Shown: positions 25,439 through 33,833 of the stretch, piece by piece
Numbering within the stretch: the stretch's first letter is position 1
Layout: each line of letters opens with the position of its first letter
Assembly (NCBI GenBank): GCA_035551675.1
Contig: DASZMV010000047.1
Coordinates: forward strand, 7,068-71,067
Length of the DNA stretch: 64,000 nucleotides
Origin: JAFECT01 sp035551675
GTDB taxonomy: Bacteria > Pseudomonadota > Alphaproteobacteria > Caulobacterales > Caulobacteraceae
Direction of reading: 5' to 3'
Program-made: the position numbers and the translations under genes
Notes under the pieces: generated by a model
Databases searched by the model: none
What the model saw: only the letters and a program-made list of their open reading frames with translations
What the model was told of the DNA's origin: nothing

Positions 25439-25921
25439 ATGGGGATCGCCGTGGATCTGTCGACTGAACTCGATGCGCGGCCCTTCACGCGAGACGACGT
25501 CCTCCAGGTCTCACCGCCCCCGATGTCCCGAAAGGACGTCGTCCGGCCCATCGCTCCCAACCAAGTCGCCCCCAACCACCTGCAGACCCTGCGCGAAGCG
25601 CGCGGCCTGACTCTGCGCGAGCTGGCCCAACGCGTCGGCGCCTCGCGCCAGCACATGTCGAGTCTGGAACGCGGCGGACGGCGGCTCACTGCCGACTGGC
25701 TGCTGCGTCTGTCCGAAGGGCTCGATTGCCACCCGTGCGAAATCCTCGCGATCGACGCGCCGGAGGGGCTGAGCCGGCGCGAACGCGTGATCCTCGCCTA
25801 TGTGCGTCAGTTGAGTCGCGACCAGCAGGCGTCCTTGCTCGACTTTCTCGCGGCTGCCGCGCCTGGACGTCGCCGCCGCCGCGACGATGCGCACGGGGTC
25901 GACGATCTGTCGATCGACTAG
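25439..25921 (+). CDS. XRE-family helix-turn-helix regulator
   Basis: 160 residues from ATG 25439; another ATG at 25523 would give 132 residues and still contain the whole DNA-binding domain. The HTH_3 domain is explicit: LQTLREARGLTLRELAQRVG, ASRQHMSSLERGGRRLTADW and LLRLSEGLDCHPCEILAI. A short helical C-terminal part follows, ending in a very basic stretch (GRRRRR). No sensor or peptidase domain. It follows the transporter by 127 bases; no toxin or phage gene is nearby, so it is a solitary regulator. Start uncertain. Confidence 0.82.
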   Translation: MGIAVDLSTELDARPFTRDDVLQVSPPPMSRKDVVRPIAPNQVAPNHLQTLREARGLTLRELAQRVGASRQHMSSLERGGRRLTADWLLRLSEGLDCHPCEILAIDAPEGLSRRERVILAYVRQLSRDQQASLLDFLAAAAPGRRRRRDDAHGVDDLSID

Positions 25922-25949
25922 ACTCCAATTTCAGTCGGGTCCGGCGGCC

Positions 25950-26411
25950 TCATGCCTTCGACGGAGCGAGGCCGCGGGCGAAGAAGGCGACGATGACGCC
26001 GAACAGCAGCATGGCCGCGAGGTTGTCGGCGCGCGACATCAAGGACTGCGGAGGGTTGGCCGCCATCGACAGCGGCACCACGACGAAGGTCATGACGAAA
26101 TAGACTCCGACGCCGTAAGCTAGGCCCCACGCCAACCACTGCCGCGCCAGTGTCGGCAGGCGCAACGCCGCGACGTCGTAGATAAACGCGATGACGATCG
26201 ACATCGCCCATTGCAGCAAGAGCCCGATGACCAGGATCTCGACGCCGCCGTGAGCCGCGCCCTTGCCGAGCAGGCCGCTGGCGATCGCGCGCAGAACGAT
26301 CGCCGGTGGCGCATGAAAGATCGTCGCCGCAGCGCCGATGTCGACCGTGCCCGCGACCAGTCCGCCCAAGAGGGCCGCCCTCAACAGGCGCCCCGTTCCA
26401 CCGCTAGCCAT
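25950..26411 (-). CDS. Four-helix membrane protein, unknown function
   Basis: 153 residues with four predicted spans: AALLGGLVAGTVDIGAAATI, VEILVIGLLLQWAMSIVIAF, WLAWGLAYGVGVYFVMTFVV and LAAMLLFGVIVAFFARGL. The layout loosely resembles the YagU/DUF1440 family, but I do not claim membership. It overlaps the MarR gene (26404-26411), so regulator and membrane protein are co-translated; the membrane protein is the likely effector of that regulator. It converges with the XRE gene with 28 bases between. Confidence 0.78.
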   Translation of the reverse strand: MASGGTGRLLRAALLGGLVAGTVDIGAAATIFHAPPAIVLRAIASGLLGKGAAHGGVEILVIGLLLQWAMSIVIAFIYDVAALRLPTLARQWLAWGLAYGVGVYFVMTFVVVPLSMAANPPQSLMSRADNLAAMLLFGVIVAFFARGLAPSKA

Positions 26412-26835
26412 GAGCCTGCTCCAGGACGCGGGACGTGCCGCCCGCCGCCGTCACCGTAGCGCTTTCGGGATCGATGGGAACCGCGTCTGCTATGAGCGCC
26501 TCCAGACGCGCCCTGATCTGCCGTCCGCGGTCGCTCAGGTGGATCAGCTTGAGCCGCTTGTCGTCCTTCGAGGTGCGCAACTCGAAGATCACGCGCTCCG
26601 GCGAGAGCGGAGTCTCGTGCGCCTCGCCGGCCATGGTCTTCACGATTCGCGCCGCCATGGCCACGTGCACGCGCGCGATGTGGGCGAGTTCGCTGACGGT
26701 CAGGCCCTCGTTCTCGCAGATATAAAGAAACAGCATCAGGCCCGTCAGGCTGCGCGGCAGGTTCTCCTCGCGAAAGGCCTCTAGCGCGGCGAGTATGGTG
26801 TCGCGCCGCCGCGCGGGCGGCGCCGCCTTATTCAT
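26404..26835 (-). CDS. MarR-family regulator (second MarR in the window)
   Basis: 143 residues. Winged-helix features: PRSLTGLMLFLYICENEGLT, the HTH around VSELAHIARVHVAMAARIVK, then ERVIFELRTSKDDKRLKLIH (wing with the typical Asp-Arg) and LSDRGRQIRARLEALI. Its start overlaps the upstream small gene by 8 bases and its end overlaps the membrane protein gene by 8 bases, so the three genes 27070-25950 form one tightly packed operon. Signal unknown. Confidence 0.88.
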   Translation of the reverse strand: MNKAAPPARRRDTILAALEAFREENLPRSLTGLMLFLYICENEGLTVSELAHIARVHVAMAARIVKTMAGEAHETPLSPERVIFELRTSKDDKRLKLIHLSDRGRQIRARLEALIADAVPIDPESATVTAAGGTSRVLEQAHG

Positions 26836-27070
26836 AGGCGTTCAGGCGACCCGACCGCATGTACAGCTTGCGCGGCGTCGCCGGACCCGCGGCCGCCGGG
26901 CGGCGGCGTTCGCTCAGCACCATCCAGGCGTCGGGATAGGCCGCCTTCACCTGGGCGAGATGGATCTCGATGCGCTTCTGATGATCGGCCGCCTCGAGGT
27001 AATCGAGCGCCTCCACGTCGATGGTGATGGTGGCGCGAAGCAGCTTGGCAGGCATGGCGTCGGACTTCAC
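26828..27070 (-). CDS. Hypothetical 80-residue protein
   Basis: Starts at GTG 27070 with GGGAG 8 bases upstream (an ATG at 27055 is the alternative). The sequence LLRATITIDVEALDYLEAAD followed by KRIEIHLAQVKAAYPDAWMV suggests one beta strand and two amphipathic helices, then an Arg/Pro/Ala-rich tail. No membrane segment and no family that I recognise. It is first in the operon with the MarR regulator and membrane protein. Confidence 0.62.
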   Translation of the reverse strand: MKSDAMPAKLLRATITIDVEALDYLEAADHQKRIEIHLAQVKAAYPDAWMVLSERRRPAAAGPATPRKLYMRSGRLNAYE

Positions 27071-27246
27071 GACGAACTCTCCCGATGAACTTACTCGATG
27101 GTCTCAACATCGTGGCGGGTTCGCTACGGGTAAGCGGCAAACGTCTCAGTCGCTGCAATGAATGCCATAAGTAACATCAAGCCGCGGTGACGAACGACCT
27201 ATTCGCCACAACAAACATTTGGAAAGTCTCGAAGGGGCGACGAAGT

Positions 27247-27263
27247 GCGTCGTTTCGCGACGC
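27247..27263 (-). terminator. Possible hairpin after the LytTR operon
   Basis: GCGTCG (27247-27252) pairs with CGACGC (27258-27263), 28 bases beyond the stop of the response regulator. No T-tract. It also lies in the leader region of the operon starting at 27070. Confidence 0.3.
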
Positions 27264-27290
27264 CGTATACGATTGTCGGAATTGCAGGCG

Positions 27291-28073
27291 CTACATGCGC
27301 AGGCGTTTGCGCACGGCGTTCTGGTACTTCCGCCCCACCGGCACCTCGACGCCGTTGGTCAGCATGGCGGCGAGGCCGCCGCTGGGTCTGCGCACCACTC
27401 GCTCGATGCGCGTGCGGTTGACCAGGGCGGAACGGTGAAGCCGCAGGAACTGCTCCGGGTCGAGCCGGTCGGTCAGTTCGCGCAGGGCGCGACGCACGAG
27501 ATAGCTGCGCTCGGGCCCGTGGATGCGGACGTATTCGCGCTCGGCCTCGAACCAGATTACCTGGTCGACCGGCACGCGCACGCGGCCGCGGCGGTCGTTG
27601 ACCCATATCTCGCGCGCATAACCTTCGCTTGCCGGCTCGTCGCTGTCGCGAAGCTGATCGAGCACCGCCGACATCTCCGCCAGCTTTTGCACCCTGTCGC
27701 GCGCGGCGATGCGGGCGCGGGCGCGCTCCACGGCCTCTGCCAGCCGGTCGAAGTCGAGCGGCTTCAGCACGTAGTCGACGGCATCGAGGTCAAAGGCCTT
27801 CACCGCATGGCGGCTATAGGCGGTGACGAAGATTACCTCCGGCGCGTCGGCGCCCTGCAGCTCTTCGACCAGGTCGAGGCCCGAAGCGTCAGGCATGCGG
27901 ATGTCGAGCAGCAGCAGGTTCGGCGCGGTGGTGCGGATCAGGCTGCGCGCCTCCGCCCCGTTCTGCGCGGCGCCTACCACGCGCACGCCTTCGATGCGCT
28001 CAAGGCCCACTTCCAGGCGGCGCAGCGACAGCGGTTCGTCGTCGGCGATGAGGGCGCGAAGGGGAACGGTCAT
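27291..28073 (-). CDS. LytTR-family response regulator
   Basis: 260 residues from ATG 28073; the frame continues upstream only into the kinase gene. Receiver domain at residues 5-120: acidic pocket ALIADDEPL, phosphorylated Asp57 in LLLLDIRMPD, conserved Thr/Lys in VIFVTAYSRHAV and YVLKPLDFDRL. The LytTR DNA-binding domain covers about 160-260: VDQVIWFEAEREYVRIHG, FLRLHRSALVNRTRIERV and GVEVPVGRKYQNAVRKRL. It overlaps the second LytS kinase by 4 bases. It probably regulates the divergent TonB receptor operon (30655 onward) and/or its own operon (inference from location). Confidence 0.94.
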   Translation of the reverse strand: MTVPLRALIADDEPLSLRRLEVGLERIEGVRVVGAAQNGAEARSLIRTTAPNLLLLDIRMPDASGLDLVEELQGADAPEVIFVTAYSRHAVKAFDLDAVDYVLKPLDFDRLAEAVERARARIAARDRVQKLAEMSAVLDQLRDSDEPASEGYAREIWVNDRRGRVRVPVDQVIWFEAEREYVRIHGPERSYLVRRALRELTDRLDPEQFLRLHRSALVNRTRIERVVRRPSGGLAAMLTNGVEVPVGRKYQNAVRKRLRM

Positions 28074-29152
28074 GAGTATCCCAAGGGGATGGTGAGCACG
28101 GTGCGCGATCCGCCGGGCTCGGTTGTTTCCGTCGCCATGCCAGCGGTGGGGCCGTATAGGGTTTCCAACCGCGAGCGAACGAACTCGAGGCCCGGGTCGG
28201 CTAGCCGCCCGGTGTCGCTCCCGGCGTGCGTATCGTCCCATACCCAGAGCTTCAGGTGATCGCCTTCCTTGTGGGCGCCGAGCTCGATGGTGATCGGGCG
28301 CTTGTCGTCGGCGAGGCCCTGGCGGATGGCGTGTTCGAGCAGCGGCTGCAGGATGAAGCTGGGCGCCATGGCGTCCTGCACCTGGGGCTGGATCGCCTCG
28401 ACGAAGCGCAGGCGCTCGCCGATGCGCGCGCGTTCAACGCCGATGTAGTCGCGCATGGCGCTGATCTCTTCGGCCAGGGGCACCTGCAGGCGCGGGTCCT
28501 TCTCGAGCGAACGGCGCAGGAAGCGCGACAAGGTCAGGACCAGATGCTCCGCATCCGCGTTGCGATTGCGGTGGATCAGCGCGCTCAGCGCATTGTGGAT
28601 GTTGAACAGGAACTGCGGATCGAGCTGATAGCGCAGCATGCGGTTCTGCGCGTCCGCGGCCTTCGCCTGGGTGGCTCTAAGCTCCGCGCCGAGCTGCAGC
28701 GAGAAATAGACCCCGCACCAGGCAAGGAAGGTCCACAGCACTGCGACCGCCGCGTCGAGGTGGGTGATGCACCACTTCAGCGCGCCGCCGCCGACGCCCA
28801 TGGGCGCCAGGACGTAATAGATCCAGTAGGCGTAGACCATGTAGATCGCCACGCCCACCAGCGACAGCGCCAGGGCGGTGGTGAAGCGGAAGGCCAACGG
28901 CCGCGTCTGGATGCGGCGCAGCACCAGATACATCACGCCGCAAAGAATCGCGCCCAGGGTGTCGGCGGTCGAACCGCGCAGCGCCACCTCCACCGGCCGG
29001 TCGAACTGCCGCGGTAGGCTCGCGATGGTCCAGAACGCCGCCGACAGCGCCCAGATCGTCACTGTGGTGAGAAACAGCGGCTCGCGCACCAGCCGCCCGA
29101 GCGTCCAGCGCCGGGGCGTCGCGTCGGTTGTGAAATCGAGGGCCGCGCTCAT
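28070..29152 (-). CDS. LytS-type sensor kinase homologue, catalytic motifs degenerate
   Basis: 360 residues, four N-terminal membrane helices (about 25-150) then the His_kinase/HATPase region of the LytS/YehU class. It is plainly a paralogue of the adjacent kinase (shared QNRMLRYQLDP, SAMRDYIGVE and FILQPLLE blocks). Odd: the conserved phospho-accepting His is Gln180 (LDPQFLFN instead of LDPHFLFN), the N-box Asn is His274 (LLEHAIRQG instead of LLENAIKHG), and the glycine-rich motifs read DDTHAG and DPGLEFVRSRL in place of DDGAG and GVGLENVRSRL. ATP binding and autophosphorylation are therefore doubtful; it may be a pseudokinase partner of the first kinase. It overlaps genes on both sides by 4 bases. 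Confidence 0.9.
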   Translation of the reverse strand: MSAALDFTTDATPRRWTLGRLVREPLFLTTVTIWALSAAFWTIASLPRQFDRPVEVALRGSTADTLGAILCGVMYLVLRRIQTRPLAFRFTTALALSLVGVAIYMVYAYWIYYVLAPMGVGGGALKWCITHLDAAVAVLWTFLAWCGVYFSLQLGAELRATQAKAADAQNRMLRYQLDPQFLFNIHNALSALIHRNRNADAEHLVLTLSRFLRRSLEKDPRLQVPLAEEISAMRDYIGVERARIGERLRFVEAIQPQVQDAMAPSFILQPLLEHAIRQGLADDKRPITIELGAHKEGDHLKLWVWDDTHAGSDTGRLADPGLEFVRSRLETLYGPTAGMATETTEPGGSRTVLTIPLGYS

Positions 29153-30180
29153 GCGTAGGCCAGGGGCAGGGTGAGGGTGACTTTAAATCCGCGCGGGGTG
29201 CGGGTTTCTGTCACCACGTCGGCATGAGCGCCGTACAGGCCTTCCAGGCGCGAGCGCACGTTCTCGAGGCCGACGCCCAGGTTCACCGCGCCGCGGGCCA
29301 GCTTGCCGGCGCCGTCGTCCTGCACCCATAGCTTCAGGCCGTCGGCTTCGCGCGCGGCGCCGAGTTCGATGGTGATCGGCCGGGCGCTCTGGCCGAGGCC
29401 GTGCTTGATCGCGTTTTCGAGCAGGGGCTGGAGGATAAAGTTCGGGGCCAGCGCGCTCTGCACCGACGGATCGATCTGTTCGACGAAACGCAGGCGGTCA
29501 CCGAAGCGCGCGGCCTCGACGCCCATATACTCGCGCATGGCGCTGAGCTCTTCCTCGAGCGGCACCTGCGCGCAGGGGTCCTTCTCCAGCGTACGGCGCA
29601 GGAAGTTGGAGAGCTGGTCGACGACCTTCTCCGCCTCAGCGTTGCGCCCGTCGTGGATCAGGGTCGCCAGCGCGGAGTGGATGTTGAACAGGAAATGCGG
29701 ATCGAGCTGGTAGCGCAGCATCCGGTTTTGCACATCGACCGCGACCGCCTGGGTGTTGCGCAACGCCGTCCCCAGACCCAGGGTGAAATAGATCCCGCAG
29801 CAGGCGAGGATGGTCCACAGGATCGCAACGCCGGTGTCGATGTGGTCGCGCAACCAAGTCGGACTTGCAGGCCCGACCGGCGCGATGACGTGATAGGCGA
29901 TGAAGAGCACACCCATGAACACGAGCGTCGCCGCCACCGCGAGGGCGACCATTGCGCCGAGCCTGACCGCCAGCGACTGGCGTTCGAAACGCTGCAACAG
30001 GCGATAAATGACGCCGCACAGCAGCGCGCCCGCGACGTCGCAGAAGAAACCTCGCACCGCGCCGTCGATCTGGTCGGGCGCGGCTTCGACGGCGGCGTCC
30101 ACGGTCCAGACGAGCCAGCACAACAGCCAGATTCCGGCCGTGCTCAGGAACAGGGGCGAACGCAACACGCGAGCGGACAT
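29149..30180 (-). CDS. LytS-type sensor histidine kinase
   Basis: 344 residues from ATG 30180 (GAGAGG upstream; a longer in-frame start at 30285 has no ribosome site). Four or five N-terminal membrane spans (LFLSTAGIWLLCWLVWTVDA and following) sense an unknown signal; the cytoplasmic half has the intact motifs: phospho-accepting His162 in LDPHFLFN, N-box Asn256 in LLENAIKHG, DDGAG and VGLENVRSRLEGLYG. It phosphorylates the LytTR regulator encoded two genes downstream. The three genes are joined by ATGA overlaps. Its promoter must lie in 30181-30654, shared with a TonB receptor. Confidence 0.92.
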   Translation of the reverse strand: MSARVLRSPLFLSTAGIWLLCWLVWTVDAAVEAAPDQIDGAVRGFFCDVAGALLCGVIYRLLQRFERQSLAVRLGAMVALAVAATLVFMGVLFIAYHVIAPVGPASPTWLRDHIDTGVAILWTILACCGIYFTLGLGTALRNTQAVAVDVQNRMLRYQLDPHFLFNIHSALATLIHDGRNAEAEKVVDQLSNFLRRTLEKDPCAQVPLEEELSAMREYMGVEAARFGDRLRFVEQIDPSVQSALAPNFILQPLLENAIKHGLGQSARPITIELGAAREADGLKLWVQDDGAGKLARGAVNLGVGLENVRSRLEGLYGAHADVVTETRTPRGFKVTLTLPLAYA

Positions 30181-30654
30181 CGTTGGCCTCTCGGCGGCCT
30201 TACCAGGGCCGGCCGCGGTATTGTCACACCCGCGCCCCGGCCGCGCCAGCGGACTTGGTGATGGATTTTCGGGCGTCTGCGACATTGAAACGGCGACTGC
30301 AACATGCGCGCCGTGAGCCGGTCCCGCCTCATCCGAAGCCGCTGATCGGCTCCGCAGCGCCCGATCGCGACCTGCATGCGGCGCCCCGCAATACCGGGCG
30401 GCGCAAGCCTTTCCGTCCCAGTACCGGCTTCGTCGCCATTTCGAGACTAAAAGTAAATATCGGCCACAAATACAGCACAACGATAGTATGTGTCGTGACG
30501 AACACTACGGTTTACAAGATTTGACTTACCGCTTCTTGCCAATTGACGGCCGTCTTTAAGTCAAAATACCTAAGACGACAGGGCGAATGACGGGAATCTG
30601 CGCCCTTTGTTTGCCGCCGCTCGTATGTCCGGGCGACCGTCAGGAGGAAAGAAG
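30181..30654. other. Divergent promoter region, LytS operon / TonB receptor 2
   Basis: 474 bases with no convincing gene. The half near 30440-30570 is markedly AT-richer than its surroundings. It contains a perfect 9-base inverted repeat (30520-30528 and 30557-30565) and a ribosome site AGGAGG at 30642-30647 for the receptor. I could not identify clear -35/-10 elements or a confident LytTR box. Confidence 0.6.
30520..30565. promoter_or_regulatory. Perfect inverted repeat TTTGACTTA/TAAGTCAAA in the divergent region
   Basis: Arms at 30520-30528 and 30557-30565 are exact complements with 28 bases between (37 bases centre to centre). The pair sits 90-135 bases before the receptor start in the AT-rich segment and could be a regulator site pair. 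Confidence 0.45.
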
Positions 30655-33600
30655 TTGAACACACACACGGTTCGCGAGCGCCTGATGGCCTCGACGATGA
30701 TTGGCGGGGCTACGCTTCTGGCGTTCTCCGCCGCCCCCGCGTTCGCCCAGCAAGCGCCCGCCGCTCCACCCGCTGCGTCGACGGTGCAGGAAGTGGTCGT
30801 CACCGGCTCGCGCATCCCGCATCCGGGTCTCACCTCGGTCAGTCCGCTCACCACCGTCGGCGCCCAGGACATCAAACTTCAGGGTGTCCAGAACGTCGAA
30901 GACCTGGTCAACAGCCTGCCCCAGGCGATGGCCTCCTTCGGCGCCATGGAATCCAACGGCGCGACCGGCACGGCGACCGTCAACCTTCGCGGCCTCGGCA
31001 TCGCGCGCACCCTGGTGCTGGTCGACGGCAAGCGCCTGCAGCCGGGCGACCCGATCGTGCCGGTGCCCGACCTGAACTTCATCCCCTCCGCGCTCGTGGA
31101 CCGGGTGGACGTGGTCACCGGCGGCGCGTCTGCCGTTTACGGCTCGGACGCCATCGCCGGCGTGGTCAACTTCATCATGAAGAAGGACTTCGAAGGCCTG
31201 CGCATCGACGTGCAGTACGGCTTCGACCAGCACGACCAGCACAACAGCCAGATCGACCGGGCGGTGAAGAACTCCGCCACCGTCATCGGCAACCACGTCA
31301 CGCTCCCGACCGGCTCCCTCACCGACGGCGGCCGCACCAGCGTCTCCATCGTCGGCGGCGCCAACGCCGCCGACGGCAACGGCAACGTCACCTTCTACTT
31401 CAACTATCAGCACTCCGATCCTGTGCTGGAGAAGAATCGCGACTTCACCGCCTGCTCGCTCTCGACCAACAATACGGCCACCACCTTCCAGTACTGCGGG
31501 GGCTCATCGACGGCCTTCCCCGGCCGATTCACCATCAACAGTCCGAACACCGCCTTCGGCAAGAACGGCGTCAACCACTGCGGCACGGCGCTGAAACCGG
31601 CGGGCTGTAACTTCACCATCGACGCCAGCGGCAACGTCACGCCGTTCACCAACGGATCGCTCTACAACTTCGCGCCGCTGAACTATCTGCAGCGTCCCGA
31701 TGAGCGCTATACCGCAGGCGAGTTTTCGCACTACCAAGTCAACCCGCACCTCGACATCTATTCGTCGTTCATGTTCATGCACGACGTGTCCGACGCCCAG
31801 ATCGCGGGCTCGGGCGCCTTCTTCGGCAACGCCTATTCGGTGAACTGCGGCAACAACCCGCTCCTGACCGCCTCGGAAGAGCAGCACTTCTGCGAAGACG
31901 CTTCGGGCGCGGCGCTTCCCGCCGGCACGCTCACCCCGCTCGAGATCGGCCGTCGCGACGTGGAGGGCCTGGGCCGCGTCAGCCACATCGAGCATTCGGA
32001 TTATCGTTACGTGCTCGGCGCCCGCGGAGAGATCACCGACGGGTGGAACTACGACGTCTACGGCCAGTATGGCTACACCCTCGCGAACTCGATCCAGGAA
32101 GGCTATTTTTCGATCGCCAAGACCAACCAGGCGCTGAACGTCATCTCCGACGGTCACGGCGGGATCGAGTGCGCCGACCCGACCGCGCGCGCGGCGGGCT
32201 GCGTGCCGTGGAACATCTGGAACAACCCGGCCTTCCCCGGCGGCGTCAACGCGGCCCAGCTGAAGTACCTCTCCACCACCGCCCAGCAGCAAGGCTACAT
32301 CCAGGAACAGATCGTCAGCGGCAACATCACCGGCGATCTCTCCAAGTACGGGATCAGGTCGCCGTGGGCCAAGGACGGCGTGGGCGTCAGCTTCGGTGCG
32401 GAATACCGGCGTGAGGCGCTGAACAACCAGTTCGACTCAGCCTTCACCTCCGGCGATCTCGCCGGCGTCGGCGGCGCGCCACAGTCCAACGCGGGCGCCT
32501 TCGACGTGAAGGAGCTGTTCGGCGAAGTGCGCGTACCGATCGTCCAGGATATGGAGTTCGCTAAAGAGATCAGCCTTGAGGCGGGCTATCGTTACGCCAA
32601 GTACTCGTCCGCAGGCGCCGTGGACGCGGAGAAGCTGGGGCTCGACTGGCAGATCAACCCCGATATCCGTCTGCGCGGATCGTTCGAACGGGCGGTGCGC
32701 GCGCCGAACGTCAATGAGCTGTTCGCGCCGCAAGCGCCCGGTCTCGCTTCGGGCACCGACCCGTGCGCGGGGGCATCGCCGGCCTTCTCCGCGGCCCAGT
32801 GCGCAAACACGGGTGTAACCGCCGGCCAGTTCGGCAGCGTCATTCAGTGCGTGTCCTCTCAGTGCAACATCGTTTCGGGCGGCAACCCCGAGCTGAAGCC
32901 GGAAACTTCGACCACCAAGTCGTTCGGCGCGGTGTTCACACCCACCTTCCTTCCGGGCTTCAACCTGTCGGTGGACTGGTTCGACATCCAGGTGAAGGGG
33001 GTGATCCAGACTCTGCCGCTGGCGGTGGCGCTCGACACCTGCGCGCAGAGCCCTGCGGCGACCCTCACGGTGCTGGGACAGACCAAGACCTACTGCAGCC
33101 TGATCAACCGCGATCCGAACACGGGCCAGCTGTTCGGGACGGGCTTCGTCAATCTGCCGACGGTGAACGCGGGCCTGCTGCACACCGAAGGCGTGGACGT
33201 GGAGGCCAACTACCGTGTCGCCCTGTCGGACTGGGGCATGGGCGACCACGGCTCGTTGAATTTCAATCTCATCGGCACCTACACCGAGAAGCTGTTCACC
33301 CAGGAGCCGGGTCTCGGCGGATCGTTCGACTGCGCCGGCCTGTTCGGCACCACCTGCGGCACGCCGACGCCGAAGTGGCGGCATAAGCTGCGGGTGACCT
33401 GGGTCACGCCGTGGAACGTCAGTCTGTCGGCGCAGTGGCGCTATCTGTCGGGCGGCAAGCTCGACATGAACACCAACAATCCGGTGCTGCATAATCCGCT
33501 GGCGCCGGACGTGGATGACGCCTCGATTCCCGCGTTCAGCTACCTCGACCTGTCGGGAGAATGGCGCATTCGCGACCACATCGTCATGCATGCGGGCGTC

Positions 33601-33747
33601 AACAACGTGTTCGACAAGGATCCGCCGATCGTCGATTCCAACAGCTTCGGCATCTCCGCCCCACCGTTCGGAAACGGCAACACCTATCCGCAGGTGTACG
33701 ATGCGCTGGGTCGGACCATCTTCATCGGCATCACCGCCGACTTCTAA
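30655..33747 (+). CDS. Large TonB-dependent receptor
   Basis: 1030 residues from TTG 30655, chosen because AGGAGG lies 7 bases upstream and a proper signal peptide follows (MASTMIGGATLLAFSAAPAF, cleavage after AFA about residue 31). TonB-box-like QEVVVTGS at 45-52, plug domain with NVEDLVNSLPQAMASFG, VNLRGLGIARTLVLVDGKRL and VDVVTGGASAVYGSDAIAG, then a long barrel with several Cys pairs in extracellular loops, ending FIGITADF. This is the large receptor type abundant in Caulobacterales and sphingomonads, usually for carbohydrates, peptides or other organics rather than siderophores. It is transcribed away from the LytS/LytTR operon. A 13-bp terminator hairpin follows. Confidence 0.94.
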   Translation: MNTHTVRERLMASTMIGGATLLAFSAAPAFAQQAPAAPPAASTVQEVVVTGSRIPHPGLTSVSPLTTVGAQDIKLQGVQNVEDLVNSLPQAMASFGAMESNGATGTATVNLRGLGIARTLVLVDGKRLQPGDPIVPVPDLNFIPSALVDRVDVVTGGASAVYGSDAIAGVVNFIMKKDFEGLRIDVQYGFDQHDQHNSQIDRAVKNSATVIGNHVTLPTGSLTDGGRTSVSIVGGANAADGNGNVTFYFNYQHSDPVLEKNRDFTACSLSTNNTATTFQYCGGSSTAFPGRFTINSPNTAFGKNGVNHCGTALKPAGCNFTIDASGNVTPFTNGSLYNFAPLNYLQRPDERYTAGEFSHYQVNPHLDIYSSFMFMHDVSDAQIAGSGAFFGNAYSVNCGNNPLLTASEEQHFCEDASGAALPAGTLTPLEIGRRDVEGLGRVSHIEHSDYRYVLGARGEITDGWNYDVYGQYGYTLANSIQEGYFSIAKTNQALNVISDGHGGIECADPTARAAGCVPWNIWNNPAFPGGVNAAQLKYLSTTAQQQGYIQEQIVSGNITGDLSKYGIRSPWAKDGVGVSFGAEYRREALNNQFDSAFTSGDLAGVGGAPQSNAGAFDVKELFGEVRVPIVQDMEFAKEISLEAGYRYAKYSSAGAVDAEKLGLDWQINPDIRLRGSFERAVRAPNVNELFAPQAPGLASGTDPCAGASPAFSAAQCANTGVTAGQFGSVIQCVSSQCNIVSGGNPELKPETSTTKSFGAVFTPTFLPGFNLSVDWFDIQVKGVIQTLPLAVALDTCAQSPAATLTVLGQTKTYCSLINRDPNTGQLFGTGFVNLPTVNAGLLHTEGVDVEANYRVALSDWGMGDHGSLNFNLIGTYTEKLFTQEPGLGGSFDCAGLFGTTCGTPTPKWRHKLRVTWVTPWNVSLSAQWRYLSGGKLDMNTNNPVLHNPLAPDVDDASIPAFSYLDLSGEWRIRDHIVMHAGVNNVFDKDPPIVDSNSFGISAPPFGNGNTYPQVYDALGRTIFIGITADF

Positions 33748-33771
33748 GGCTCCCTCGAACGCCAACTCTTG

Positions 33772-33810
33772 CGGCCGCGACCTTGCCAAGGTCGCGGCCG
33801 TCTTCTCTTG
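33772..33810 (+). terminator. Strong Rho-independent terminator after TonB receptor 2
   Basis: CGGCCGCGACCTT (33772-33784) pairs perfectly with AAGGTCGCGGCCG (33788-33800), three-base loop, followed by TCTTCTCTT. It lies before the NTF2-like gene, so that gene must be reached by read-through or have its own promoter. Confidence 0.85.
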
Positions 33811-33833
33811 TGGGGCTTGAAAAGGAGTCGCCC

